This document shows, piece by piece, positions 11,101 through 18,351 of a stretch of DNA of 64,000 bases. The notes below the pieces were generated by a model. The model was not told where the DNA came from. It ran no database searches and saw only the letters and a program-made list of their open reading frames with translations. The stretch lies in the IMG/VR virus record IMGVR_UViG_3300010403_000705, positions 186,001 through 250,000 of that record, one strand, 5' to 3'. Within the stretch, counting starts at the first letter, position 1, and every line of letters starts with the position of its first letter. Both the position numbers and the translations under genes were made by a program. Origin of the DNA: a virus.

Positions 11101-12129
11101 ACAAAAGATCAATTAAGATTTTCTGTTGCTGTACAATCATTTTCTCCTAATACGAATGGATTTGGAGACGGATACAATGATTCATTTGTTGATGGTAAAA
11201 TAGGAGTAGCGATAGATTACCAAACAGGTTTACTTACACTTAATTTTACTAATTTGTTTCAAGATGCTGTACTGCAAACTCTTAGCACAAAAATACAGAT
11301 TCATGTATTCTTAAAAAAAGGTGGATTTAATAATCAAACATTATTTGTTGATGCTGTAAAAATGCAAAATATGTTAAAATTAATTAGCGTTTTCAGTGGA
11401 GCGGTTGATGGCGGACCTTCTGCTTTGGTTGATCTACAAAGTGATGTGACGGGCATTTTACCTATTATACATGGTGGGACAGGATTGAATGGTGTAGGCG
11501 CATTTGGAACAGTATTAACTAGTAACGGTAGTGGTTTAAGTTATCAATTTGTGTCAGACATGGGAAACGTAATAGCTTTTTCTACCGGAATAGCGGATGC
11601 AGATAAAGTACCTAAAACTGATGGATATGGATTTTTAGATCCTAGTTTTATGTATAAAAATCCTGTATATATTTATGGTACGGCGGGTGTATTTTCTAAT
11701 GATAGTGCTACTCCTGCTATTATCGGAGCTTTTCCATTTAGATTCGACAAATATATTTTACAAAGTTTACAGAGTATAAAATTAGAAGTAATTCTAGAAA
11801 CTACAAATACTATAAATACCGCTCGAATACAATTATTTAATACAACAACAAATACTTATATAAATATTAATGGTGTTAGTCCGATATTAGCGACTACTAG
11901 TAATTCTCCAACATTATTAACTTCAAGTGACATTAAAAATTTATTATCAGAAGGGGCTTCAGATTTTATTTATGAGATTCATTTAAGTTTATCTCCTTCT
12001 AGTGCTCTAGAAACAGCTATTTGTAAAATGGCTAGAATAGTATTGACATATGCTAATCCGTTAGTCACACCCCCTCTTGCGCATAGTTCAAATTTTGTGC
12101 CTTTCTTACCTTCACCAATTTCAGTATGA
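8131..12129 (+). CDS. Fibre-like structural protein with dockerin-like calcium loops
   Basis: This 1,332-residue protein starts five bases after the giant gene. Two dockerin/EF-hand-like loops are visible: GDVNGDGIIDVEDLDLLN near residue 591 and ADIDGDFHVTYNDGYLLQN near 745. Both have the DxNxDG or DxDGD spacing followed by a helix, as in type I dockerin repeats, which bind calcium. Near residue 1113, the HGGTGLNGVGAFG...LTSNG motif is of the kind repeated in phage tail fibres ahead of the C-terminal domain. A tail fibre or spike is the likely role. Calcium binding is inferred from the loop residues. Confidence 0.55.
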   Translation: MMTKRNPVSALQNIWFDSQQVDDTDLTLEQDYNNIINSGVINNHIGSGALSEVLEQNVLFDSTLITGFLDGAIIQTQQQPADKNFGNQLEIELSQSTVAGKKAIKICVIGLDFQSNLIYETFYFKTNEIQISYRHFTNILLILFNDFIGDSSLSLNLGGRIFIREAQPLTLSRNPIMVAQNVQPNLFFRDFFLEGFISLQNLLTNALPLYNIDSLNIFTTPLDNKILLSNDVTTQIGQKFTATTNNIQKVTFLLSVQNTETGNETDLVWNGDLVISIYPLQSTVDCSSDIAPNLAIDFSPSNIPVGQISVNYATLQAAGIILDSVPQPVDFVFSNSPIASGNVLTVGNYYAVTIKRSGSANKCNILIAVGSNRTIDSRITTFTGTLWVDIPEQDLWFEIWTDSAKISDGQAYENGYGIILPKIKENINTSSNIDYCLTNLQFTGNEVFRAVVAAVTEESVAIPDQRTGNPILSRQQLIPDIKLLNTIDITNLEKASEPLIIGAIADKNRKFFDSISSIINCKLYSAAMVHDELIIKIVDDPTDTIRFDTSVNSLITNLLNGDLADAQIYPNSNNTNVFFRIASAKLASSILGDVNGDGIIDVEDLDLLNTYLDYNLNIGLPVNTSITTDGYTTIFTNGYTTYTLPFSNLFGINFQLVDVINGTVVASGNDGVLVANPVNNRLAQFTSASVAFNVIVGLSSFKLIILSPLNQENHGGFEIVSIDSLTDVITIRKIFLTGDVIMEMLRADIDGDFHVTYNDGYLLQNYIDRAELSFSPVNTYPGPATNPFTKIGTRFNTIRLRLEKFVDRNDDYSPVILDRASVVHTSPDIFMSDGYFEEHNFYAGPVSVSIQKQLTWDESLIVSNSKSRLVPTIFTNIFGSNEKSCQINGVNINIYGSKPDFDPGRVDVFVPDNLIIGKGGELHRPDGNFYKVDFEVGTIVLEIPDGLFGSERTINILDDFIADYTGDGRTRLGFPSMKFADCSLVTADALTKDQLRFSVAVQSFSPNTNGFGDGYNDSFVDGKIGVAIDYQTGLLTLNFTNLFQDAVLQTLSTKIQIHVFLKKGGFNNQTLFVDAVKMQNMLKLISVFSGAVDGGPSALVDLQSDVTGILPIIHGGTGLNGVGAFGTVLTSNGSGLSYQFVSDMGNVIAFSTGIADADKVPKTDGYGFLDPSFMYKNPVYIYGTAGVFSNDSATPAIIGAFPFRFDKYILQSLQSIKLEVILETTNTINTARIQLFNTTTNTYININGVSPILATTSNSPTLLTSSDIKNLLSEGASDFIYEIHLSLSPSSALETAICKMARIVLTYANPLVTPPLAHSSNFVPFLPSPISV

Positions 12130-12220
12130 TTATTTTAAATATGAAAATAAAAGTATTATGAAAATGACTTTTCGAAGGCGTCAAATTTACTGATTTTTAC
12201 ATGACGATATAGATACCATC

Positions 12221-13357
12221 ATGAAAATATGTTGGTTCGGATTTTTATCAAGAAATCACTCTTGGAGTATTGTAGCACAGAATATTTCTAGAGAATTAAT
12301 TAGAATGGGACATCAAGTAGATTTATTTTCTACTAATGGTATAGAACATTTTCCAGAAGATTTGAAACCTTATCTTAAAGGTTTTATTGAGGAAAATTTA
12401 CAGGTTGATAATACTAATTATATAAAATTAATAGGATCAAAACTAGACAAGAATTATGATATGCAGCTATCATATACTGCATTGAAAAATTTTCCTCATT
12501 ATTTTATTAGAGGGTCTTTAAATAGGTTTGGCATTTGGAATTATGAGACTACTGTCTTGCCTAAAACTTTTGCTAAACAACATAAATATGTAGATAAATT
12601 ATTACCTTCTTCTAATTTTTCTAAAAATATTTTTATGAATAATGGTATTCCTGAAGAAAAACAAATGGTAGTTCCTCATGGTATACATCTTGAAAAGTTT
12701 TTAAAGACAGAAAGATTTCCATTAAAAAGTAAGAAAAAATATAAGATACTAGCTAATATTGCACAACCACATCTAAGAAAAAATATTCCTGCATTATTAA
12801 AAACTTTTGGGAAAGCATTTACCAAGGATGATGATGTATGTTTAGTTTTAAAAATTTCTAAGAGAAATACTGGTTCTGCTTTTGAGGTTAATTTTGACCA
12901 ATTATATAAGGAATTTAAAAGTAATTTCAGAAATCATGGTGACATTGAAATTATAGATAAGTTCATTATTGATATTGAATCTTTATATAATGCATGTGAT
13001 GTTGTAATCACAATGGCACATAGTGAATGTTTCTGGATGCCTGGTATAGAAGGTTTTGCAGCTAATAAAATTGTTATTGCGCCAAGATATGGTGGACAAT
13101 TAGACTACATGAATGATAGTAATTCTATTTTAATTGGTGGAAAAGAAATTCGTGCAGATATGAAAATGCAGTATTGGGAACCTTCTCCATATGCTAAAGT
13201 ATTTGATCCAGATATAAATGAATGTGTACATAAGTTAAAAGATGTTATATCTAATTATGATGATTATCTGAAAAAATTCAGCCCTAAAATGCAAGAGATA
13301 TTACCTCACTATACCTGGACTAATGTCTCAAAAAAAATAATAAGTTTTTGTAAATAA
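12221..13357 (+). CDS. Glycosyltransferase, GT4 type
   Basis: This is a 378-residue GT-B fold sugar transferase. The N-terminus (KICWFGFLSRNHSWSIVAQN, then a helix ending RMGHQVDLFS) is the usual GT4 acceptor domain start. The C-terminal domain shows the EX7E signature in SECFWMPGIEGF near residues 268-276, followed by IVIAPRYGGQLDY. It heads a sugar cassette placed directly after the fibre genes. Modification of virion or host-surface glycans is plausible, but the substrate is unknown. Confidence 0.8.
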   Translation: MKICWFGFLSRNHSWSIVAQNISRELIRMGHQVDLFSTNGIEHFPEDLKPYLKGFIEENLQVDNTNYIKLIGSKLDKNYDMQLSYTALKNFPHYFIRGSLNRFGIWNYETTVLPKTFAKQHKYVDKLLPSSNFSKNIFMNNGIPEEKQMVVPHGIHLEKFLKTERFPLKSKKKYKILANIAQPHLRKNIPALLKTFGKAFTKDDDVCLVLKISKRNTGSAFEVNFDQLYKEFKSNFRNHGDIEIIDKFIIDIESLYNACDVVITMAHSECFWMPGIEGFAANKIVIAPRYGGQLDYMNDSNSILIGGKEIRADMKMQYWEPSPYAKVFDPDINECVHKLKDVISNYDDYLKKFSPKMQEILPHYTWTNVSKKIISFCK

Positions 13358-13362
13358 ATAAT

Positions 13363-13593
13363 ATGAATATACCATATACTTCAGTAAGACAAAATATAGT
13401 AGTTTTGCCGGCTGATGCGCCCATAAACTCGATAGGCATTCACGATTGGAATATTATTAATGCTCACGGTAAATTTCTTCATAAAAGTAGACGCTTGATT
13501 CTTGGATGGACAATGAAAGAAAATATAGGAGTAGGTGTAGCAAACATTAAAGGTATTAAAAAATTCACATTAATTAATAAGTCAAGAAAATAA
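13363..13593 (+). CDS. Small hypothetical protein
   Basis: This 76-residue basic protein starts five bases after the GT4 gene and ends 13 bases before a GT2 gene, so it is co-transcribed with the sugar cassette. Nothing recognisable is present. It has alternating beta-strand-like segments and a Lys-rich C-terminus, with no signal peptide or membrane helix. Confidence 0.55.
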   Translation: MNIPYTSVRQNIVVLPADAPINSIGIHDWNIINAHGKFLHKSRRLILGWTMKENIGVGVANIKGIKKFTLINKSRK

Positions 13594-13606
13594 CTCTGGA
13601 AAAATA

Positions 13607-14314
13607 ATGAATAAAATATTAAGTATTGTTATACCAGTTTTTAATAAATATAACTTTACTAAATCTTGTTTAAATGATTTAGTAAAGTTACCATCTGATC
13701 ACGAAATAATTATTATTGATAATGGTAGTTCTGATGAAACTCAATCATCATTAGAATTTTCTAAAGAGATAACCTATCATAGAAATAAATATAATCAGGG
13801 TTTTGCTAAAGCTTGTAACATTGGATATTCTATATCTCAGTCATCTAATGTGCTATTTTTAAATAACGACATTAGAGTTAAATCTAATCATAGTGCTTGG
13901 ACACAAATACTAATAGATCATTGCAACACATCACTAGTAGGTCCCACCATGGGGCAACTAGATAACGAATTTAATTTTATTCAAGAAGCTAATCATATAT
14001 TACCTGGTAAATCTTATATGTCAGGTTGGTGCGTGGCTTCATCTAAAGAAATTTGGAAAAAACTAGAAATTCCTTGTGGACCTTTATCATTAAATGATTA
14101 TACTGTACATCAAATTTTTTCTGAGGAATTTGGTTTAGCCTATTTTGAAGATACGGATTTAGGATTCAGAGCTAGAAAATTAAATATTCCAATGAAAGTA
14201 GTACAAATCCCTGTAGTACATTTTGGACAACAGACTAGTAAACAATTGAATACCAGACAATTATATAAAACGGCTAGAGAAATTTTTGTTAAAAAATGGA
14301 AAAATACTAAATGA
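13607..14314 (+). CDS. Glycosyltransferase family 2
   Basis: This is a 235-residue GT-A fold enzyme. The start LSIVIPVFNKYNFT and IIIIDNGSSDET are the nucleotide-sugar binding strands of GT2. LFLNNDIRV near residues 84-91 holds the metal-binding acidic motif. FEDTDLGFRAR near residue 182 is the usual ED base motif. The stop codon overlaps the next ATG (ATGA). It likely works with the neighbouring GT4 and the second GT2 on the same glycan; donor and acceptor are unknown. Confidence 0.8.
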   Translation: MNKILSIVIPVFNKYNFTKSCLNDLVKLPSDHEIIIIDNGSSDETQSSLEFSKEITYHRNKYNQGFAKACNIGYSISQSSNVLFLNNDIRVKSNHSAWTQILIDHCNTSLVGPTMGQLDNEFNFIQEANHILPGKSYMSGWCVASSKEIWKKLEIPCGPLSLNDYTVHQIFSEEFGLAYFEDTDLGFRARKLNIPMKVVQIPVVHFGQQTSKQLNTRQLYKTAREIFVKKWKNTK

Positions 14315-14667
14315 TAACTGCCAATAATTTATATATAAGAGATGGTTATTTTGTATTTTTGCCATGGAATAGAAACAATATTAGTAAATCTTGGAGTCGA
14401 AATATAACCTCATCTGGACATATTCCAATAGATCAAATAGTAGTAGTACCTCCTACTGCAGTTAATGTCAATGGTTTTTCTAAAACATTCAATACTATGG
14501 GAGTGGTTAGATTTCCGTATTCTCCTAAATTAAAATATATCGAATACTTCTATAAAAATTTTTATGCTTTACAATACCAATGTTGGACAGAAAAGCATGT
14601 TGAGAACATAAAAAATCTTTTAGATATGATAATAGTTAGATTTGAGAAGTTAATGATTTTTACTTAA
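14311..14667 (+). CDS. Hypothetical protein with tail-like C-terminus
   Basis: This 118-residue protein is translationally coupled to the GT2 gene by an ATGA overlap. No domain is recognised. The last residues, VRFEKLMIFT, form a basic helix followed by a hydrophobic end with Phe next to last. This is the weakest early member of the C-terminal tail family described in the findings. Confidence 0.6.
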   Translation: MITANNLYIRDGYFVFLPWNRNNISKSWSRNITSSGHIPIDQIVVVPPTAVNVNGFSKTFNTMGVVRFPYSPKLKYIEYFYKNFYALQYQCWTEKHVENIKNLLDMIIVRFEKLMIFT

Positions 14668-14710
14668 ATTTATATAATTGCCTTGCTATATTTTACATCA
14701 TTCTAGCCAA

Positions 14711-14739
14711 TTGACAAACTGCGTAAGTATGTCTAAATT
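14711..14739 (+). promoter_or_regulatory. Sigma70-type promoter before the glycosylase gene
   Basis: TTGACA at 14711-14716, a 17-bp spacer, then TAAATT at 14734-14739. The -35 is perfect and the -10 matches four of six. Transcription would begin near 14746. That is downstream of the first two in-frame candidate starts of the glycosylase and supports a start further inside. Confidence 0.5.
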
Positions 14740-14773
14740 ACCAGAAGCTAATTTTATAGAAAGGATGTGTCCC

Positions 14774-15640
14774 ATTCCTGAAGGTGTCGAGGTGCGCATT
14801 AGCGCAGAATTAATTAAGCCATTGGTTATTAATAAAATAGTTGATAAAATTTATGTGGGTAATAACAGTAGATATGTTAATAACCCACCAGAAGGATATA
14901 ACGAATTTAATAAATGTATTAAAAAAATAGAAGATATTGGAAGCACAAAAAGTCATGTGAAAATTTCAGATATAAAAACAAAGGGAAAATTTACATATTG
15001 GACTTTTAATAATAATTGGTATATGTTCTCTACATTTGGAATGACAGGGCAATGGTCACCTAATGAGGGAAAGCATGTTTGTTTTTGTTTTAGATTATAT
15101 GATGAGAAGAATGATATATTTAATTATATATATTTCAATGATCCTAGACATTTTGGAACTATCAGATTTGTGTATTCTGATAAAGAATTAAAAAATAAAC
15201 TTAATGAACTAGGTTGGGATCCGCTTAGTAGTTCTGGATTGAATGATGCTTGGTTAAATTGGATTCATAGCGAATTAATGAAATTAAATAAACCTATTGG
15301 ACAAGCTCTTTTAGACCAAACTATTTTTGCAGGAGTAGGAAACTATATAAGAGCAGAAGCTTTATATCTTGCTAAACTATCTCCCTGGAGAATTTCTAAT
15401 ACCTTATCTAAAAATGAAATAAAACACTTATCACAAGCCATCATAGATGTAATGCAAGAATCTTATAAACATCAAGGAGCTACCTTATTAACATATAAAG
15501 ATTCGTATGGTAATGAAGGAAAGTATTCCTCTTGTTTTAAAGTTTATGGTAGGCATACTGATACATTAGGTAATACAATAAAAACAGAATTGACTCCTGA
15601 AGGAAGAACTATTCATTGGTGCCCTAATATTCAAAAATAA
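14774..15640 (+). CDS. Fpg/Nei-family DNA glycosylase, probable ATT start
   Basis: This is an Fpg/Nei (formamidopyrimidine/endonuclease VIII) base-excision glycosylase and AP lyase. Family members begin Met-Pro-Glu, and Pro2 is the catalytic nucleophile. Here PEGVEVR follows an ATT codon at 14774, with AAGGA at 14761-14765 eight bases upstream. Starting at ATT gives exactly MPEGVEVR, whereas the ATG at 14765 would bury the Pro. Further family motifs are KGKFTYW (catalytic Lys region), FNDPRHFGTIR, and the helix-two-turn-helix LLDQTIFAGVGNYIRAEAL. The C-terminal zinc finger has lost most cysteines (VYGRHTDTLG and WCPNIQK remain), so it is probably zincless. It lies inside the sugar cassette but has its own promoter. 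Confidence 0.85.
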   Translation: MPEGVEVRISAELIKPLVINKIVDKIYVGNNSRYVNNPPEGYNEFNKCIKKIEDIGSTKSHVKISDIKTKGKFTYWTFNNNWYMFSTFGMTGQWSPNEGKHVCFCFRLYDEKNDIFNYIYFNDPRHFGTIRFVYSDKELKNKLNELGWDPLSSSGLNDAWLNWIHSELMKLNKPIGQALLDQTIFAGVGNYIRAEALYLAKLSPWRISNTLSKNEIKHLSQAIIDVMQESYKHQGATLLTYKDSYGNEGKYSSCFKVYGRHTDTLGNTIKTELTPEGRTIHWCPNIQK

Positions 15641-15659
15641 AAATTGTAGAGGAAATATA

Positions 15660-16022
15660 ATGAATAAATATATCGGTTTGATTTTATTATCTTTGTCTTG
15701 TAGTTGTTCATCATCTAGTCATGATAGGGCAATTATTTCTGCCAATGAAATTCATGAAATAGCAATTTCAGAGGCTAGAATTATTAATACATATTGTGTT
15801 TCAAAATACGAATCATCTAAAACTAAAGAAGATATTGTAGCTGTCGACAAAATTTGTTTACCGGCACAAAAATCTTATCATGCTGTTAAATCAGCTTGGG
15901 AAACTTTAGTATTAGTTATTAAAAATCCTGAGCAAAATAATGTTTCACAAATAGAAAAATCGGTACTAAATTTGTCTAGGTCTTTATTAGAGTTAGAGCA
16001 AATAACAGATGAAATGAGATAA
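15660..16022 (+). CDS. Small lipoprotein
   Basis: This 120-residue protein starts with a short signal peptide, NKYIGLILLSLS, ending at a lipobox-like LSLSC/LSCSC, so lipidation and export are likely. The mature part is helical with two cysteines and probably periplasmic. A good ribosome site (GAGGAAATATA) precedes the ATG. The next small gene begins one base after its stop, which could indicate a two-component lysis (spanin-like) pair, but no family match supports that. Confidence 0.65.
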   Translation: MNKYIGLILLSLSCSCSSSSHDRAIISANEIHEIAISEARIINTYCVSKYESSKTKEDIVAVDKICLPAQKSYHAVKSAWETLVLVIKNPEQNNVSQIEKSVLNLSRSLLELEQITDEMR

Positions 16023-16023
16023 C

Positions 16024-16197
16024 ATGAAGCCTGCAGAAATTATAACACTATTAACATTCCTTGATGAACTTTTTAATTTAGGAGGAAAATTAATTATCGC
16101 TGCTATTCAAAAAAATCCAGAATTGCAAGTTGAACCTTTGCCAGAATTGCAAATTGATTTAGCTAGAGCACAGGCTATCGCAAAGATAGAAAAATAA
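16024..16197 (+). CDS. 57-aa small protein downstream of the lipoprotein
   Basis: ATG at 16024 follows the lipoprotein stop by one base, and the frame runs 57 codons to TAA at 16195-16197. The translation begins MKPAEIITLLTFLDELF and has a short hydrophobic segment LIIAAI, then a Leu/Pro/Glu repeat (NPELQVEPLPELQ). Its tight spacing suggests coupled translation. Function unknown. Confidence 0.5.
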   Translation: MKPAEIITLLTFLDELFNLGGKLIIAAIQKNPELQVEPLPELQIDLARAQAIAKIEK

Positions 16198-16255
16198 TTG
16201 TGGGTAGCTAACATCAATATAATAAAAAAGAATAATTGAAAGGACATAATTTTAA

Positions 16256-17083
16256 ATGAGTCATGTTTGGATATTTACATTAACATGGAATGGCATCGAC
16301 AAACTATCTAAACTTAAAGAGTCTTTGATTCCGGCTTTGCAAGGAATAAATTATACTTGGTTGATTAAAGATAATGCTTCTAAAGATGATACTGTAGAAA
16401 AAGCTTTACAATGGGGAGATAAAGTTAAAATTATTCCTTATAAAAACAATTTACAGAATTTTTCAGCTGGTATGAATTACCTATTTAATGAAGCTTCACC
16501 GGCAGATAAAGATTTAATAATATTACTCAACAATGACATCATTGTTAATGATAAAAAATCCATTAAGAATATGATAGATTTAATGATGGCAGATGATGAT
16601 GTTGGTGTTGTAGGAGCAAGATTGTTATATACAGAAACAGATCGATTACAGCATGCAGGCGTAGTATTTTCTAATAGATTCAAATTACCGTTACATTTTA
16701 GATTGAATGAACAAACAGATAAAAATGCTGAAAAAAATAGAATTTTTCAAGTAGTTACTGGCGCAATATTGTTGACCAAAGCTGAATATTTTAAAAATGT
16801 TTGTACCAGTAACATTTCTGGAATAAATGGTATGGATGAAAATTATCATTGGGCATTTGATGATGTGGATTTGTGTTTATCTATTCATCACAATATGAAA
16901 AAGAAGATTGTATATTGCGGTAATACTAATATTTTTCATGAAGAAAGTGCGACTTTAAAAAAGAATCCTACTAATAAATTATTTTTGCCACACAATACCG
17001 GTTATTTAAAACAAAAATGGGAAAAAAGATATGTATTAGATCAAGATACATATATAAAAGATGCAAAATATAATCTTTATTAA
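16256..17083 (+). CDS. Glycosyltransferase family 2
   Basis: This is a 275-residue GT-A sugar transferase. WIFTLTWNG and WLIKDNASKDDT are the N-terminal nucleotide-binding strands, LIILLNNDIIV near residue 83 carries the metal-binding Asp, and WAFDDVDLCLS near residue 200 carries the catalytic acidic motif. FHEESAT resembles the usual C-terminal His-Glu segment. GAAAGGA precedes the ATG, and a TATAAT box with no clear -35 lies at 16218-16223. It precedes the RmlB-like gene by eight bases. Confidence 0.8.
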   Translation: MSHVWIFTLTWNGIDKLSKLKESLIPALQGINYTWLIKDNASKDDTVEKALQWGDKVKIIPYKNNLQNFSAGMNYLFNEASPADKDLIILLNNDIIVNDKKSIKNMIDLMMADDDVGVVGARLLYTETDRLQHAGVVFSNRFKLPLHFRLNEQTDKNAEKNRIFQVVTGAILLTKAEYFKNVCTSNISGINGMDENYHWAFDDVDLCLSIHHNMKKKIVYCGNTNIFHEESATLKKNPTNKLFLPHNTGYLKQKWEKRYVLDQDTYIKDAKYNLY

Positions 17084-17091
17084 GAGAAAAT

Positions 17092-18054
17092 ATGAATAAG
17101 AAAAAAGTATTGATAACAGGTTCTTGTGGATTTATATTTGGAAATTTTATTAGAAAAGCCATTTATGAAAAACAACCATATCAATTTGTAAGTTTGGATA
17201 GAGTGACCGCTAATGCTGTTAATTCAATGTATTGGAATAAAAATCATGTTTTCCATATAGCTGATATAAGGGACCAACATACTATAGACGTAATTTTTCA
17301 ATTTGAAAAACCAGATATTGTTATTCATGGAGCTGCAGAAACTTTTGTTGATTATTCTTTAGAAGATCCTAATTCTTTTATTACATCTAATGTTTTAGGG
17401 ACGCAAGTTATTATAAACGCTTGCCTTAAACATAAAGTAGAAAAATTAATTTATATATCTACTGATGAAGTATATGGACAATTAACAGATGAGTCATCTA
17501 AGTCTTGGACAGAATCTTCTGCATTAAATCCAAGAAATCCATATGCTGCTGCCAAAGCTGCGGGAGAGTTATTAGTGAAAGCAGCGTCTGATTCTCATGG
17601 ATTAATTTATAACATTACTAGAAGCTCAAATAATTATGGACCTCGCCAGACACCAGAAAAATTAATTCCAAAGGTTATAAAATGCATTTTGCATAACGAA
17701 AAAATACCTGTCTATGGTCAAGGCTTGCAGATCAGAGATTGGACACATGTATTTGACAATTGTGCAGCTATATTAACTATCTTAAATAAAGGTGAATCTA
17801 ATCAGATATATAATATTTCTGCTAATCAGGAATTTTCAAATATCGAAGTTGTGCAGAAAATATGTAACTATATGTCTCGGGGACACGAACTTATTACATT
17901 TATTCAAGACCCACGAAAATCACATGATTTTAGATATAGTATAAATTGTGATAAGATAAGGACACTAGGGTGGGAGCCAAAAATAAAATTTAAAGATGGT
18001 GTAGGAGACCAATGTATATTATGGTATTTAAACAATCAATGGTGGTTTAAATAA
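17092..18054 (+). CDS. NAD-dependent sugar-nucleotide dehydratase/epimerase (RmlB-like)
   Basis: This is a 320-residue extended short-chain dehydrogenase. The NAD-binding fold starts LITGSCGFIFG. The third glycine of the usual GxxGxxG is shifted by one residue with Phe in its place. STDEVYG at 123-129 gives the Thr-Asp-Glu triad typical of dTDP-glucose 4,6-dehydratase, and YAAAK at 151-155 gives the catalytic Tyr and Lys. SSNNYGPRQ and RDWTHVFDNC are RmlB-like. It would make a keto-deoxy sugar nucleotide for the neighbouring transferases. Exact substrate uncertain. Confidence 0.8.
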   Translation: MNKKKVLITGSCGFIFGNFIRKAIYEKQPYQFVSLDRVTANAVNSMYWNKNHVFHIADIRDQHTIDVIFQFEKPDIVIHGAAETFVDYSLEDPNSFITSNVLGTQVIINACLKHKVEKLIYISTDEVYGQLTDESSKSWTESSALNPRNPYAAAKAAGELLVKAASDSHGLIYNITRSSNNYGPRQTPEKLIPKVIKCILHNEKIPVYGQGLQIRDWTHVFDNCAAILTILNKGESNQIYNISANQEFSNIEVVQKICNYMSRGHELITFIQDPRKSHDFRYSINCDKIRTLGWEPKIKFKDGVGDQCILWYLNNQWWFK

Positions 18055-18093
18055 TTAAATATTCATAAGATATAATAATAGTGAGTAATATTT

Positions 18094-18351
18094 ATGTCAT
18101 TGAAATATGCCTTAGATTTGTTAAAAGCAGCACATAGTATTATCGAGATAAAAGACGGACCTTTTAGTAAAGGTAAACACGCCTTGACACTCGAAAAAGA
18201 CTATTTAATGTTAAGTATTAATACGGGTTTGGAATTTAAAAATTTTATTCTTGATGATAGGGATTTGAATAAAGACCCTCAAGATCTTATTTTAGAGATA
18301 TTGGGATATTTAGAAACATATCCTACACTAGATTTAAAAGGAATGAATTAA
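18094..18351 (+). CDS. Small hypothetical protein upstream of the tubulin-like gene
   Basis: This 85-residue acidic protein ends directly before the ATG of the tubulin-like gene (TAA then ATG), so the two are co-translated. A TATAAT box lies at 18071-18076. No domain is recognised; it has an N-terminal amphipathic helix and a beta-like middle. Its position makes it a candidate partner of the GTPase. Confidence 0.6.
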   Translation: MSLKYALDLLKAAHSIIEIKDGPFSKGKHALTLEKDYLMLSINTGLEFKNFILDDRDLNKDPQDLILEILGYLETYPTLDLKGMN

